A stretch of 64,000 nucleotides of DNA. Origin: Inia geoffrensis. Taxonomy: Eukaryota; Chordata; Mammalia; Artiodactyla; Iniidae. The notes below the pieces were generated by a model. It had not been told where the DNA came from and made no database searches. It worked only from the letters and a program-made list of their open reading frames with translations. The DNA is taken from positions 1,488,001-1,552,000 of the forward strand of contig CM070914.1 of NCBI GenBank assembly GCA_036417435.1, in the 5' to 3' direction. Shown here piece by piece: positions 34,498 through 46,927 of the stretch. Positions within the stretch are counted from its first letter, which is position 1. Every line of letters starts with the position of its first letter. A program made the translations under genes and the position numbers.

Positions 34498-35878
34498 TAT
34501 TCAATGCAGAGTGTTTTCTCATGGCAGCTCACACTCAGGGCCATGACAAAGACTTCCTGGGGACATCGGACTCACCAGAAATGTGGTCCTGACGGTGCTC
34601 CAGGACTCTGGAAATGTAGCTCTCCTCCCGGTACATGCGGTGTGCAGCCAGTCACTCGGCACGTACAGAGGCCCTCCGATGTACAGACCAGTGGGTCTCC
34701 ATGTGGCTCAGCCTTCCCACAGGGCTCTGGAGGTACTCAGTGAACTTGGAGCAAAAACGATGCATAACCGAGGGCCCTAGGAGTCCTCCAAAGGGTACTT
34801 CCTTTAAAATAAATCCCAACAGCGATGAAGAACTCATGGAGACAGTTGCATGCCTCCCTTTTTACACGGCTACTCAGGGTCTAACGTGGAGACGTGTTCT
34901 CTCATTGTTTCACTTTAGTTCTAGAGACTGTCATGCTCACCACCACCGAGGCCATGGAAGCAACTTGTTTGGACAGGGCCAATTCATATTTTTCCCCGAA
35001 GCATTCTTACAGGGTTGAGAGGCCTGTCAACAGCAGAGAATATCAGGTAGTTTCTAGGCAGCATCAATGGAGCCTTCAAATTGAGAAAACAAGTCTAGTT
35101 CCAGCAGGCCCCGATTTCCACGGGCACACTCATCCTACGTCCCTCGGGTTTCTAACAAGTCCAAAGGGAGACAAGGTTACCCAGTGTTTCCTTCCCTGAA
35201 TCAACTTGTCGAAGTAGGGTTTTGTGCATCATGCGAACTGCCTCAACCAAGCAACGCACTTGGTATGTGTGGGGCCGTCTAACTCTTCAAAAGTCTGCAG
35301 TGCCACGGGAAGAGCAGGCCTGAAATTGCAGTCAGAACGCACGCTGACTCTCTCCTGGCGCCAGGGTGAGTTCAGGCAGGAGGTCGTACATGGAATGCGA
35401 AGCCCAGGGTTTCTCTGAGTGCAGCTCAGACTAGGGTAATGGGTAAAATTTCGACGGCCTGAGGGACGTGCCAGAACGATGTTCCTGAACCTCTGTGAGT
35501 GCTGGGGTACTTAAGCTGCTCCAAAACAGAGTGCAGTGCGTTTCCCTACACTCAGCATACACAGAGTGGCTCCAAAGGGCTACGGGACTGGATGTTGCTC
35601 AACAGACACAGGTGGGCCTGGGAGTACATAGTGTACCTGGCAGTAGCAGGATGCCCACATGAGCCTCCTAGGTGTCTGTAAAATCATACTGCGATTTGAG
35701 ATATGCAGAGCAGAGGTCACATGCTCATGGAAAGTGCTGGACACCTCCGTTCCTACAAGCAAATCAAAGCCTAACGTCCAGGCATGTGTTCATGCTGGGT
35801 GCGCATTACGTGACGCAGCATGGTAAGATGCTGACTTTCTTCTGGAGCACACTGACTTCACGTACGAGGTCTTCTAAA
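34498..35878 (+). repeat. Unit copy 26 (type B, 1,381 bp)
   Basis: Left part like copy 18 (cccggtacatg, gagcaaaaacg, gggccctagg, gcaacttg, gaatatcagg). The right end repeats copy 19 (agaacgatg, gtacatagtg, aacgtccagg, tttcttctgg, ctaaatattc). Private ctcacactcag, gtgggtctcc and gacagggcc. Confidence 0.97.
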
Positions 35879-37258
35879 TATTCAAGGCAGAGTGTTTTCT
35901 CATGGCAGCTCACCCTCAGGGCTATGACAAAGACTTCCTGGGGACTTCGGACTCACCAGAAATGTGGTCCTGACGGTGCTCCAGGACTCTGGAAATGTAG
36001 CTCTCCTCCCGGGACATGCGGTGTGCAGCCCGTCACTCGGCACGTACACAGGCCCTCCGATGTACAGACCAGTGGGCCTCCATGTGGTTCAGCCTTCCCA
36101 CAGGGCTCTGGAGATACTCAGTGAACTTGGAGGAAAAATGATGCACAACCGAGGGCCCAGGAATCCTCCAAAGGGTACTTCCTTTAAAATAAATCCCAAT
36201 AGCGATGAAGAACTCATGGAGACAGTTGCATGCCTCCCTTTTTCCACGGCTACTCAGGGTCTAACGTGGAGACGTGTTCTCTCATTGTTTCTTTTTAGTT
36301 CTAGAGACTGTCATGCTCACCACCACTGAGGCCATGGAAGCAATTTGTTTGGACAGAGCCAAATCATATTTTTCCCCGAAGCATTCTTCCAGGGTTGAGA
36401 GGCCTGTCAACAGCAGAGAATGTCAGGTAGTTTCTAGGCAGCATGAATGGAGCCTTCAAATTGAGAAAACAATTCTAGTTCCAGCAGGCCCCGATTTCCA
36501 CGGGCACACTCATCCTACGTCCTTCGGGTTTCTAACAAGTCCAAAGGGAGACAAGGTTACCCAGTGTTTCCTTCCCTGAATCAACTTGTCGAAGTAGGGT
36601 TTTGTGCATCATGCGCACTGCCTCAACCAAGCAACGCACTTGGTATGTGTGGGGCCGTCTAACTCTTCAAAACTCTGCAGTGCAACGGGAAGAGCAGGCC
36701 TGAAATTGCAGTCAGAACGCACGCTGACTCTCTCCTGGCGCCAGGGTGAGTTCAGGCAGGAGGTCGTACATGGAATGCGAAGCCCAGGGTTTCTCTGAAT
36801 GCAGCTCAGACTAGGGTAATGGGTAAAATTTCGACGGCCTGAGGGACGTGCCAGAACGGTGTTCCTGAACCTCTGTGAGTGCTGGGGTACTTAAGCTGCT
36901 CCAAAACAGAGTGCAGTGCGTTTCCCTACACTCAGCATACACAGAGTGGCTCCAAAGGGCTACGGGACTGGATGTTGCTCAACAGACACAGGTGGGCCTG
37001 GGAGTACTTAGTATACCTGGCAGTAACAGGATGCCCACATAAGCCTCCTAGGTGTCTGTAAAATCATACTGCCATTTAAGATATGCAGAGCAGAGGTCAC
37101 ATGCTAATGGAAAGTGCTGGACACCTCCGTTCCTACAAGCAAATCAAAGCCTAACCTCCAGGCATGTGTTTATGCTGGGTTCGCATTAAGTGACGCAGCA
37201 TGGTAAGATGCGAACTTTCTCCTGGAGCACACTGACTTCACGTACAAGGTCTTCTAAG
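35879..37258 (+). repeat. Unit copy 27 (type B, 1,380 bp)
   Basis: Left and middle repeat copy 20 (cgtacacagg, gccaaatcat, aacaattctag, gtccttcgg, tgcaacg) but without the 5-bp gain and with the palindrome intact. Private ggaatcctcc, accactgagg, atgcgcactg, tgctaatgg and cgtacaagg. The end mixes A-like ccatttaag and gtgtttatg with B-like gttcgcattaag. Confidence 0.96.
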
Positions 37259-38638
37259 TATTCAAGGCAGAGTGTTTTCTCATGGCAGCTCACCCTCAGG
37301 GCTATGACAAAGACTTCCTGGGGACTTCGGACTCACCAGAAATGTGGTCCTGACGGTGCTCCAGGACTCTGGAAATGTAGCTCTCCTCCCGGGACATGCG
37401 GTGTGCAGCCCGTCACTCGGCACATACACAGGCCCTCCGATGTACAGACCAGTGGGCCTCCATGTGGTTCAGCCTTCCCACAGGGCTCTGGAGATACTCA
37501 GTGAACTTGGAGGAAAAATGATGCACAACCGAGGGCCCAGGAGTCCTCCAAAGGGTACTTCCTTTAAAATAAATCCCAATAGTGATGAAGAACTCATGGA
37601 GACAGTTGCATGCCTCCCTTTTTCCACGGCTACTCAGGGTCTAACGTGGAGACGTGTTCTCTCATTGTTTCTTTTTAGTTCTAGAGACTGTCATGCTCAC
37701 CACCACCGAGGCCATGGAAGCAATTTGTTTGGACAGAGCCAATTCATATTTTTCCCCGAAGCATTCTTCCAGGGTTGAGAGGCCTGTCAACAGCAGAGAA
37801 TGTCAGGTAGTTTCTAGGCAGCATGAATGGAGCCTTCAAATTGAGAAAACAAGTCTAGTTCCAGCAGGCCCCGATTTCCACGGGCACACTCATCCTACGT
37901 CCCTCGGCTTTCTAACAAGTCCAAAGGGAGACAAGGTTACCCAGTGTTTCCTTCCCTGAATCAACTTGTCGAAGTAGGGTTTTGTGCATCATGCGAACTG
38001 CCTCAACCAAGCAACGCACTTGGTATGTGCGGGGCCGTCTAACTCTTCAAAAGTCTGCAGTGCCACGGGAAGAGCAGGCCTGAAATTGCAGTCAGAACGC
38101 ACGCTGACTCTCTCCTGGTGCCAGGGTGAGTTCAGGCAGGAGGTCGTACATGGAATGCGAAGCCCAGGGTTTCTCTGAGTGCAGCTCAGACTAGGGTAAT
38201 GGGTAAAATTTCGACGGCCTGAGGGACGTGTCAGAACGGTGTTCCTGAACCTCTGTGAGTGCTGGGGTAGTTAAGCTTCTCCAAAACAGAGTGCAGTGCG
38301 TTTCCCTACACTCAGCATACACAGAGTGGCTCCAAAGGGCTACGGGACTGGATGTTGCTCAACAGACACAGGTGGGCCTGGGAGTACTTAGTGTACCTGG
38401 CAGTAGCAGGATGCCCACATGAGCCTCCTAGGTGTCTGTAAAATCATACTGCAATTTAAGATATGCAGAGCAGAGGTCACATGCTCATGGAAAGTGCTGG
38501 ACACCTCCGTTCCTACAAGCAAATCAAAGCCTAACCTCCAGGCATGTGTTCATGCTGGGTGCGAATTACGTGACGCAGCATGGTAAGATGCTGACTTTCT
38601 CCTGGAGCACAGTGACTTCACGTACGAGGTCTTCTAAG
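37259..38638 (+). repeat. Unit copy 28 (type B, 1,380 bp)
   Basis: cacatacacagg and tttctttttag; ctcggctttc and gtagttaag on the right. Private ccaatagtgatg and aagcttctcc. The palindrome reads cctggtgccagg. Confidence 0.97.
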
Positions 38639-40018
38639 TATTCAATGCAGAGTGTTTTCTCATGGCAGCTCACCCTCAGGGCCATGACAAAGACTTCCTG
38701 GGGACATCGGACTCACCAGAAATGTGGTCCTGACGGTGCTCCAGGACTCTGGAAATGTAGCTCTCCTCCCGGTACATGCGGTGTGCAGCCAGTCACTCGG
38801 CACGTACAGAGGCCCTCCGATGTACAGACCAGTGGGCCTCCATGTGGCTCAGCCTTCCCACAGGGCTCTGGAGGTACTCAGTGAACTTGGAGGAAAAATG
38901 ATGCACAACCGAAGGCCCAGGAGTCCTCCAAAGGGTACTTCCTTTAAAATAAATCCCAACAGCGATGAAGAACTCATGGAGACAGTTGCATGCCTCCCTT
39001 TTTACACGGCTACTCAGGGTTTAACGTGGAGACGTGTTCTCTCATTGTTTCACTTTAGTTCTAGAGACTGTCATGCTCACCACCACCGAGGCCATGGAAG
39101 CAATTTGTTTGGACAGAGCCAATTCATATTTTTCCCCGAAGCATTCTTCCAGGGTTGAGAGGCCTGTCAACAGCAGAGAATGTCAGGTAGTTTCTAGGCA
39201 GCATGAATGGAGCCTTCAAATTGAGAAAACAAGTCTAGTTCCAGCAGGCCCCGATTTCCACGGGCACACTCATCTTACGTCCCTCGGGTTTCTAACAAGT
39301 CCAAAGGGAGACAAGGTTACCCAGTGTTTCCTTCCCTGAATCAACTTGTCGAAGTAGGGTTTTGTGCATCATGCGAACTGCCTCAACCAAGCAACGCACT
39401 TAGTATGTGCGGGGCCGTCTAACTCTTCTAAAGTCTGCAGTGCCACGGGAAGAGCAGGCCTGAAATTGCATTCAGAACGCACGCTGACTCTCTCCTGGCG
39501 CCAGGGTGAGTTCAGGCAGGAGGCCGTACATGGAATGCGAAGCCCAGGGTTTCTCTGAGTGCAGCTCAGACTAGGGTAATGGGTAAAATTTCGACGGCCT
39601 GAGGGACGTGTCAGAACGGTGTTCCTGAACCTCTGTGAGTGCTGGGGTACTTAAGCTGCTCCAAAACAGAGTGCAGTGCGTTTCCCTACACTCAGCATAC
39701 ACAGAGTGGCTCCAAAGGGCTACGGGACTGGATGTTGCTCAACAGACACAGGTGGGCCTGGGAGTACTTAGTGTACCTGGCAGTAGCAGGATGCCCACAT
39801 GAGCCTCCTAGGTGTCTGTAAAATCATACTGCAATTTAAGATATGCAGAGCAGAGGTCACATGCTCATGGAAAGTGCTGGACACCTCCGTTCCTACAAGC
39901 AAATCAAAGCCTAACCTCCAGGCATGTGTTCATGCTGGGTGCGAATTACGTGACGCAGCATGGTAAGATGCTGACTTTCTCCTGGAGCACAGTGACTTCA
40001 CGTACGAGGTCTTCTAAG
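38639..40018 (+). repeat. Unit copy 29 (type B, 1,380 bp)
   Basis: cccggtacatg with the new combination ggaggaaaaatg and ccgaaggcccagg, which then marks one B subtype to the end of the window. Private catcttacg, cttagtatg and gggtttaacg (the last also in copy 2). It has cttctaaag and gaggccgtac, like copy 35. Confidence 0.97.
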
Positions 40019-41398
40019 TATTCAATGCAGAGTGTTTTCTCATGGCAGCTCACCCTCAGGGCCATGACAAAGACTTCCTGGGGACATCGGACTCACCAGA
40101 AATGTGGTCCTGACGGTGCTCCAGGACTCTGGAAATGTAGCTCTCCTCCCGGGACATGCGGTGTGCAGCCCGTCACTCGGCACGTACAGAGGCCCTCCGA
40201 TGTACAGACCAGTGGGCCTCCATGTGGTTCAGCCTTCCCACAGGGCTCTGGAGATACTCTGTGAACTTGGAGGAAAAATGATGCACAACCGAGGGCCCAG
40301 GAGTCCTCCAAAGGGTACTTCCTTTAAAATAAATCCCAGTAGCGATGAAGAACTCATGGAGACAGTTGCATGCCTCCCTTTTTCCACGGCTACTCAGGGT
40401 CTAACGTGGAGACGTGTTCTCTCATTGTTTCTTTTTAGTTCTAGAGACTGTCATGCTCACCACCACCGAGGCCATGGAAGCAATTTGTTTGGACAGAGCC
40501 AATTCATATTTTTCCCCGAAGCATTCTTCCAGGGTTGAGAGGCCTGTCAACAGCAGAGAATGTCAGGTAGTTTCTAGGCAGCATGAATGGAGCCTTCAAA
40601 TTGAGAAAACAAGTCTAGTTCCAGCAGGCCCCGATTTCCACGGGCACACTCATCCTACGTCCCTCGGCTTTCTAACAAGTCCAAAGGGAGACAAGGTTAC
40701 CCAGTGTTTCCTTCCCTGAATCAACTTGTCGAAGTAGGGTTTTGTGCATCATGCGAACTGCCTCAACCAAGCAACGCACTTGGTATGTGCGGGGCCGTCT
40801 AACTCTTCAAAAGTCTGCAGTGCCACGGGAAGAGCAGGCCTGAAATTGCAGTCAGAACGCACGCTGACTCTCTCCTGGCGCCAGGGTGAGTTCAGGCAGG
40901 AGGTCGTACATGGAATGCGAAGCCCAGGGTTTCTCTGAGTGCAGCTCAGACTAGGGTAATGGGTAAAATTTCGACGGCCTGAGGGACGTGTCAGAACGGT
41001 GTTCCTGAACCTCTGTGAGTGCTGGGGTAGTTAAGCTGCTCCAAAACAGAGTGCAGTGCGTTTCCCTACACTCAGCATACACAGAGTGGCTCCAAAGGGC
41101 TACGGGACTGGATGTTGCTCAACAGACACAGGTGGGCCTGGGAGTACTTAGTGTACCTGGCAGTAGCAGGATGCCCACATGAGCCTCCTAGGTGTCTGTA
41201 AAATCATACTGCAATTTAAGATATGCAGAGCAGAGGTCACATGCTCATGGATAGTGCTGGACACCTCCGTTCCTACAAGCAAATCAAAGCCTAACCTCCA
41301 GGCATGTGTTCATGCTGGGTGCCAATTACGTGACGCAGCATGGTAAGATGCTGACTTTCTCCTGGAGCACAGTGACTTCACGTACGAGGTCTTCTAAG
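40019..41398 (+). repeat. Unit copy 30 (type B, 1,380 bp)
   Basis: cgtacagagg, cccagtagc, tttctttttag, ctcggctttc, gtagttaag and an end with gtgccaattacg. The last three recur together in copies 37 and 44. Private gatactctgtg and ggatagtgctgg. Confidence 0.97.
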
Positions 41399-42783
41399 TA
41401 TTCAATGCAGAGTGTTTTCTCATGGCAGCTCACCCTCAGGGCCATGACAAAGACTTCCTGGGGACATCGGACTCACCAGAAATGTGGTCCTGACGGTGCT
41501 CCAGGACTCTGGAAATGTAGCTCTCCTCCCGGTACATGCGGTGTGCAGCCAGTCACTCGGCACGTACAGAGGCCCTCCGATGTACAGATCAGTGGGCCTC
41601 CATGTGGCTCAGCCTTCCCACAGGGCTCTGGAGGTACTCAGTGAACTTGGAGGAAAAATGATGCACAACCGAAGGCCCAGGAGTCCTCCAAAGGGTACTT
41701 CCTTTAAAATAAATCCCAACAGCGATGAAGAACTCATGGAGACAGTTGCATGCCTCCCTTTTTACACGGCTACTCAGGGTCTAACGTGGAGACGTGTTCT
41801 CTCATTGTTTCACTTTAGTTCTAGAGACTGTCATGCTCACCACCACCGAGGCCATGGAAGCACCTTGTTTTGACAGAGCCAATTCATATATTTCCCCGAA
41901 GCATTCTTACAGGGTTGAGAGGCCTGTCAACAGCAGAGAATGTCAGGTAGTTTCTAGGCAGCATGAATGGAGCCTTCAAATTGAGAAAACAAGTCTAGTT
42001 CCAGCAGGCCCCGATTTCCACGGGCACACTCATCCTACGTCCCTCGGGTTTCTAACAAGTCCAAAGGGAGACAAGGTTACCCAGTGTTTCCTTCCCTGAA
42101 TCAACTTGTCGAAGTAGGGTTTTGTGCATCATGCGAACTGCCTCAACCAAGCAACGCACTTGGTATGTGTGGGGCCGTCTGACTCTTCAAAAGTCTGCAG
42201 TGCCACGGGAAGAGCAGGCCTGAGATTGCATTCAGAACGCACGCTGACTCTCTCCTGGCACCAGGGTGAGTTCAGGCAGGAGGCCGCACATTGAATGCGA
42301 AGCAAAGGGTTTCTCTGAGTGCAGCTCAGACTAGGGTAATGGGTAAAATTTCGACGGCCTGAGGGACGTGCCAGAACGGTGTTCCTGAACCTCTGTGAGT
42401 GCTGGGGTATTTAAGCTGCTCCAAAACAGAGTGCAGTGCGTTTCCCTACACTCAGCATACACAGAGTGGCTCCAAAGGGCTACGGGACTGGATGTTGCTC
42501 AACAGACACAGGTGGGCCTCGGAATACTTAGTGTAATTTACCTTGCAGTAACAGGATGCCCACATGAGCCTCCTAGGTGTCTGTAAAATCATACTGCCGT
42601 TTAAGATATGCAGAGCAGAGGTCACATGCTCATGGAAAGTGTTGGACACCTCCGTTCCTACAAGCAAATCAAAGCCTAACCTCCAGGCATGTGTTCATGC
42701 TGGGTGCGCATTAAGTGACGCAGCATGGTAAGATGCTGACTTTCTCCTGGAGCACAGTGACTTCACATACGAGGTCTTCTAAG
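41399..42783 (+). repeat. Unit copy 31 (type B, 1,385 bp)
   Basis: gtacagatcag, gttttgacag, catatatttcc, gagattgc, cctggcaccagg, gccgcacattg, gcaaaggg, gtatttaag, cctcggaatac and gccgtttaag; copy 45 repeats nearly all of these. The 5-bp gain is further changed here (gtgtaatttaccttg). Confidence 0.97.
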
Positions 42784-44161
42784 TGTTCAAGGCAGAGTGT
42801 TTTCTCATGGCAGCTCACCCTCCGGGCCATGACAAAGACTTCCTGGGGACTTCGGACTCACCAGAAATGTGGTCCTGACGGTGCTCCAGGACTCTGGAAA
42901 TGTAGCTCTCCTCCCGGTACATGCGGTGTGCAGCCAGTCACTCGGCACGTACAGAGACCTTCCGATGTACAGACCAGTGGACCTCCATGTGGCTCAGCCT
43001 TCCCACAGGGCTCTGGAGGTACTAAGTGAACTTGGAGGAAAAATGATGCACAACCGAAGGCCCAGGAGTCCTCCAAAGGGTACTTCCTTTAAAATAAATC
43101 CCAACAGCGATGAAGAACTCATGGAGACAGTTGCATGCCTCCCTTTTTACACGGCTACTCAGGGTCTAACGTGGAGACGTGTTCTCTCATTGTTTCACTT
43201 TAGTTCTAGAGACTGTCATGCTCACCACCAACGAGGCCATGGAAGCACCTTGTTTGGACAGAGCCAATTCATATTTTTCCCGGAAGCATTCTTACAGGGT
43301 TGAGAGACCTGTCAACAGCAGAGAATGTCAGGTAGTTTCTAGGCAGCATGAATGGAGCCTTCAAATTGAGAAAACAATTCTAGTTCCAGCAGGCCCCGAT
43401 TTCCACGGGAACACTCATCCTACGTCCTTCGGGTTTCTAACAAGTCCAAAGGGAGACAAGGTTACCCAGTGTTTCCTTCCCTGAATCAACTTGTCGAAGT
43501 ATGGTTTTGTGCATCATGCGAACTGCCTCAACCAAGCAACGCACTTGGTATGTGTGGGGCCGTCTGACTCTTCAAAACTCTGCAGTGCAACGGGAAGAGC
43601 AGGCCTGAAATTGCAGTCAGAACGCACGCTGACTCTCTCCTGGCGCCAGGGTGAGTTCAGGCAGGAGGTCGTACATGGAATGCGAAGCCCAGGGTTTCTC
43701 TGAGTGCAGCTCAGACTAGGGTAATGGGTAAAATTTCGACGGCCTGAGGGACGTGCCAGAACGGTGTTCCTGAACCTCTGTGAGTGCTGGGGTACTTAAG
43801 CTGCTCCAAAACAGAGTGCAGTGCGTTTCCCTACACTCAGCATACACAGAGTGGCTCCAAAGGGCTACGGGACTGGATGTTGCTCAACAGACACAGGTGG
43901 GCCTGGGAGTACTTAGTGTACCTGGCAGTAACAGGATGCCCACATGAGCCTCCTAGGTGTCTGTAAAATCATACTGCGATTTGAGATATGCAGAGCAGAG
44001 GTCACATGCTCATGGAAAGTGCTGGACACCTCCGTTCCTACAAGCAAATCAAAGCCTAACCTCCAGGCATGTGTTTATGCTGGGTGCGCATTGTGACGCA
44101 GCATGGTAAGATGCTGACTTTCTCCTGGAGCACACTGACTTCACGTACGAGGTCTTCTAAG
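42784..44161 (+). repeat. Unit copy 32 (type B with type A end, 1,378 bp)
   Basis: tgttcaagg, ccctccggg, gagaccttccg, gtggacctcc, caccaacgagg, tcccggaag, cgggaacac, gtatggttttg. Lacks the 5-bp gain. From about 44076 it has the type A gtgtttatgctggg and cattgtgac, continuing into copy 33. Confidence 0.96.
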
Positions 44162-44496
44162 TATTCAAGACAGAGTGTTTTCTCATGGCAGCTCACCCTC
44201 AGTGCCATGACAAAGAGTTCCTGGGGACATCGGATTCACCAGAAATGTGGTCCTGACGGTGCTCCAGGACTCTGGAAATGTAGCTCTCCTCCCGGGACAT
44301 GCGGTGTGCAGCCCGTCACTCGGCACGTACAGAGGCCCTCCGATGTATAGACCAGTGGGCCTCCATGTGGCTCAGCCTTCCCACAGGGCTCTGGAGGTAC
44401 TCAGTGAACTTGGAGGAAAAATGATGCACAACCGAGGGCCCTAGGAGTCCTCCAAAGGGTTCTTCCTTTAAAATAAATCCCAGCAGCGATGAAGAT
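44076..44496 (+). repeat. Type A patch inside the type B domain
   Basis: All diagnostic positions from gtgtttatg (44076) to gaagatctc (44496) are type A. Flanking markers are type B (gcgatttgag ending near 43983; gtgttctctc from 44561). cccagcagcg points to a donor like copy 3 or 4. This looks like gene conversion or a double crossover. Confidence 0.85.
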
Positions 44497-45542
44497 CTCA
44501 TGGAGACAGTTGCATGCCTCCCTTTTTACACGGCTACTCAGGGTCTAACGTGGAGACGTGTTCTCTCATTGTTTCACTTTAGTTCTAGAGACTGTCATGC
44601 TCACCACCACCGAGGCCATGGAAGCACCTTGTTTGGACAGAGCAAATTCATATTTTTCCCCGAAGCATTTTTACAGGGTTGAGAGGCATGTCAACAGCAG
44701 AGAATGTCAGGTAGTTTCTAGGCAGCATGAATGGAGCCTTCAAATTGAGAAAACAAGTCTAGTTCCAGCAGGCCCCGATTTCCAAGGGCACACTCATCCT
44801 ACGTCCCTCGGGTTTCTAACAAGTCCAAAGGGAGACAAGGTTACCCAGTGTTTCCTTCCCTGAATCAACTTGTCGAAGTAGGGTTTTGTGCATCATGCGA
44901 ACTGCCTCAACCAAGCAACACACTTGGTATATGTGGGGCCGTCTAACTCTTCAAAAGTCTGCAGTGCCACGGGAAGAGCAGGCCAGAAATTGCAGTCAGA
45001 ACGCACGCTGACTCTCTCCTGGCGCCAGGGTGAGTTCAGACAGGAGGTCGTACATGGAATGCGAAGCCCAGGGTTTCTCTGAGTGCAGCTCAGACTAGGG
45101 TAATGGGTAAAATTTCGACGGCCTGAGGGACGTGCCAGAACGGTGTTCCTGAACCTCTGTGAGTGCTGGGGTACTTAAGCTGCTCCAAAACAGAGTGCAG
45201 TGCGTTTCCCTACACTCAGCATACACAGAGTGGCTCCAAAGGGCTACGGGACTGGATGTTGCTCAACAGACACAGGTGGGCCTGGGAGTACTTAGTGTAC
45301 CTGGCAGTAGCAGGATGCCCACATGAGCCTCCTAGGTGTCTGTAAAATCATACTGCAATTTAAGATATGCAGAGCAGAGGTCACATGCTCATGGAAAGTG
45401 CTGGACACCTCCGTTCCTACAAGCAAATCAAAGCCTAACCTCCAGGCATGTGTTCATGCTGGGTGCGAATTACGTGACGCAGCATGGTAAGATGCTGACT
45501 TTCGCCTGGAGCACAGTGACTTCACGTACGAGGTCTTCTAAG
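44162..45542 (+). repeat. Unit copy 33 (type A left, type B right, 1,381 bp)
   Basis: The first third is type A (caagacag, ctcagtgcc, gattcacc, gatgtatag, gggccctagg, cccagcagcg, gaagatctc). After about 44561 it is a B subtype with gagcaaattc, catttttac, ggcatgtc, ccaagggcac, caacacac, gtatatgtg, ggccagaaattg and tcagacagg, repeated in copies 40 and 46. Confidence 0.96.
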
Positions 45543-46927
45543 TATTCAATGCAGAGTGTTTTCTCATGGCAGCTCACCCTCAGGGCCATGACAAAGACTT
45601 CCTGGGGACATCGGACTCACCAGAAATGTGGTCCTGACGGTGCTCCAGGACTCTGGAAATGTAGCTCTCCTCCCGGTACATGCGGTGTGCAGCCAGTCAC
45701 TCGGCACGTACAGAGGCCTTCCGATGTACAGACCAGTGGACCTCCATGTGGCTCAGCCTTCCCACAGGGCTCTGGAGGTACTCAGTGAACTTGGAGGAAA
45801 AATGATGCACAACCGAAGGCCCAGGAGTCCTCCAAAGGGTACTTCCTTTAAAATAAATCCCAACAGCGATGAAGAACTCATGGAGACAGTTGCATGCCTC
45901 CCTTTTTACACGGCTACTCAGGGTCTAACGTGGAGACGTGTTCTCTCATTGTTTCACTTTAGTTCTAGAGACTGTCATGCTCACCACCAACGAGGCCATG
46001 GAAGCACCTTGTTTGGACAGAGCCAATTCATATTTTTCCCGGAAGCATTCTTACAGGGTTGAGAGACCTGTCAACAGCAGAGAATGTCAGGTAGTTTCTA
46101 GGCAGCATGAATGGAGCCTTCAAATTGAGAAAACAATTCTAGTTCCAGCAGGCCCCGATTTCCACGGGAACACTCATCCTACGTCCTTCGGGTTTCTAAC
46201 AAGTCCAAAGGGAGACAAGGTTACCCAGTGTTTCCTTCCCTGAATCAACTTGTCGAAGTAGGGTTTTGTGCATCATGCGAACTGCCTCAACCAAGCAACG
46301 CACTTGGTATGTGTGGGGCCGTCTGACTCTTCAAAACTCTGCAGTGCAACGGGAAGAGCAGGCCTGAAATTGCAGTCAGAACGCACGCTGACTGTCTCCT
46401 GGCGCCAGGGTGAGTTCAGGCAGGAGGTCGTACATGGAATGCGAAGCCCAGGGTTTCTCTGAGTGCAGCTCAGACTAGGGTAATGGGTAAAATTTCGACG
46501 GCCTGAGGGACGTGCCAGAACGGTGTTCCTGAACCTCTGTGAGTGCTGGGGTACTTAAGCTGCTCCAAAACAGAGTGCAGTGCGTTTCCCTACACTCAGC
46601 ATACACAGAGTGGCTCCAAAGGGCTACGGGACTGGATGTTGCTCAACAGACACAGGTGGGCCTGGGAGTACTTAGTGTACTATACCTGGCAGTAACAGGA
46701 TGCCCACATGAGCCTCCTAGGTGTCTGTAAAATCATACTGCGATTTGAGATATGCAGAGCAGAGGTCACATGCTCATGGAAAGTGCTGGACACCATCGTT
46801 CCTACAAGCAAATCAAAGCCTAACCTCCAGGCATGTGTTCATGCTGGGTTCGCATTAAGTGACGCAGCATGGTAAGATGCGAACTTTCTCCTGGAGCACA
46901 CTGACTTCACGTACGAGGTCTTCTAAG
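45543..46927 (+). repeat. Unit copy 34 (type B, subtype P, 1,385 bp)
   Basis: First clear P copy of the dimer region: ggccttccg, gtggacctcc, ccgaaggcccagg, caccaacgagg, tcccggaag, cgggaacac, aaaactctgc, 5-bp gain, gttcgcattaag, gatgcgaac. Private ctgactgtctcc. Confidence 0.97.
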
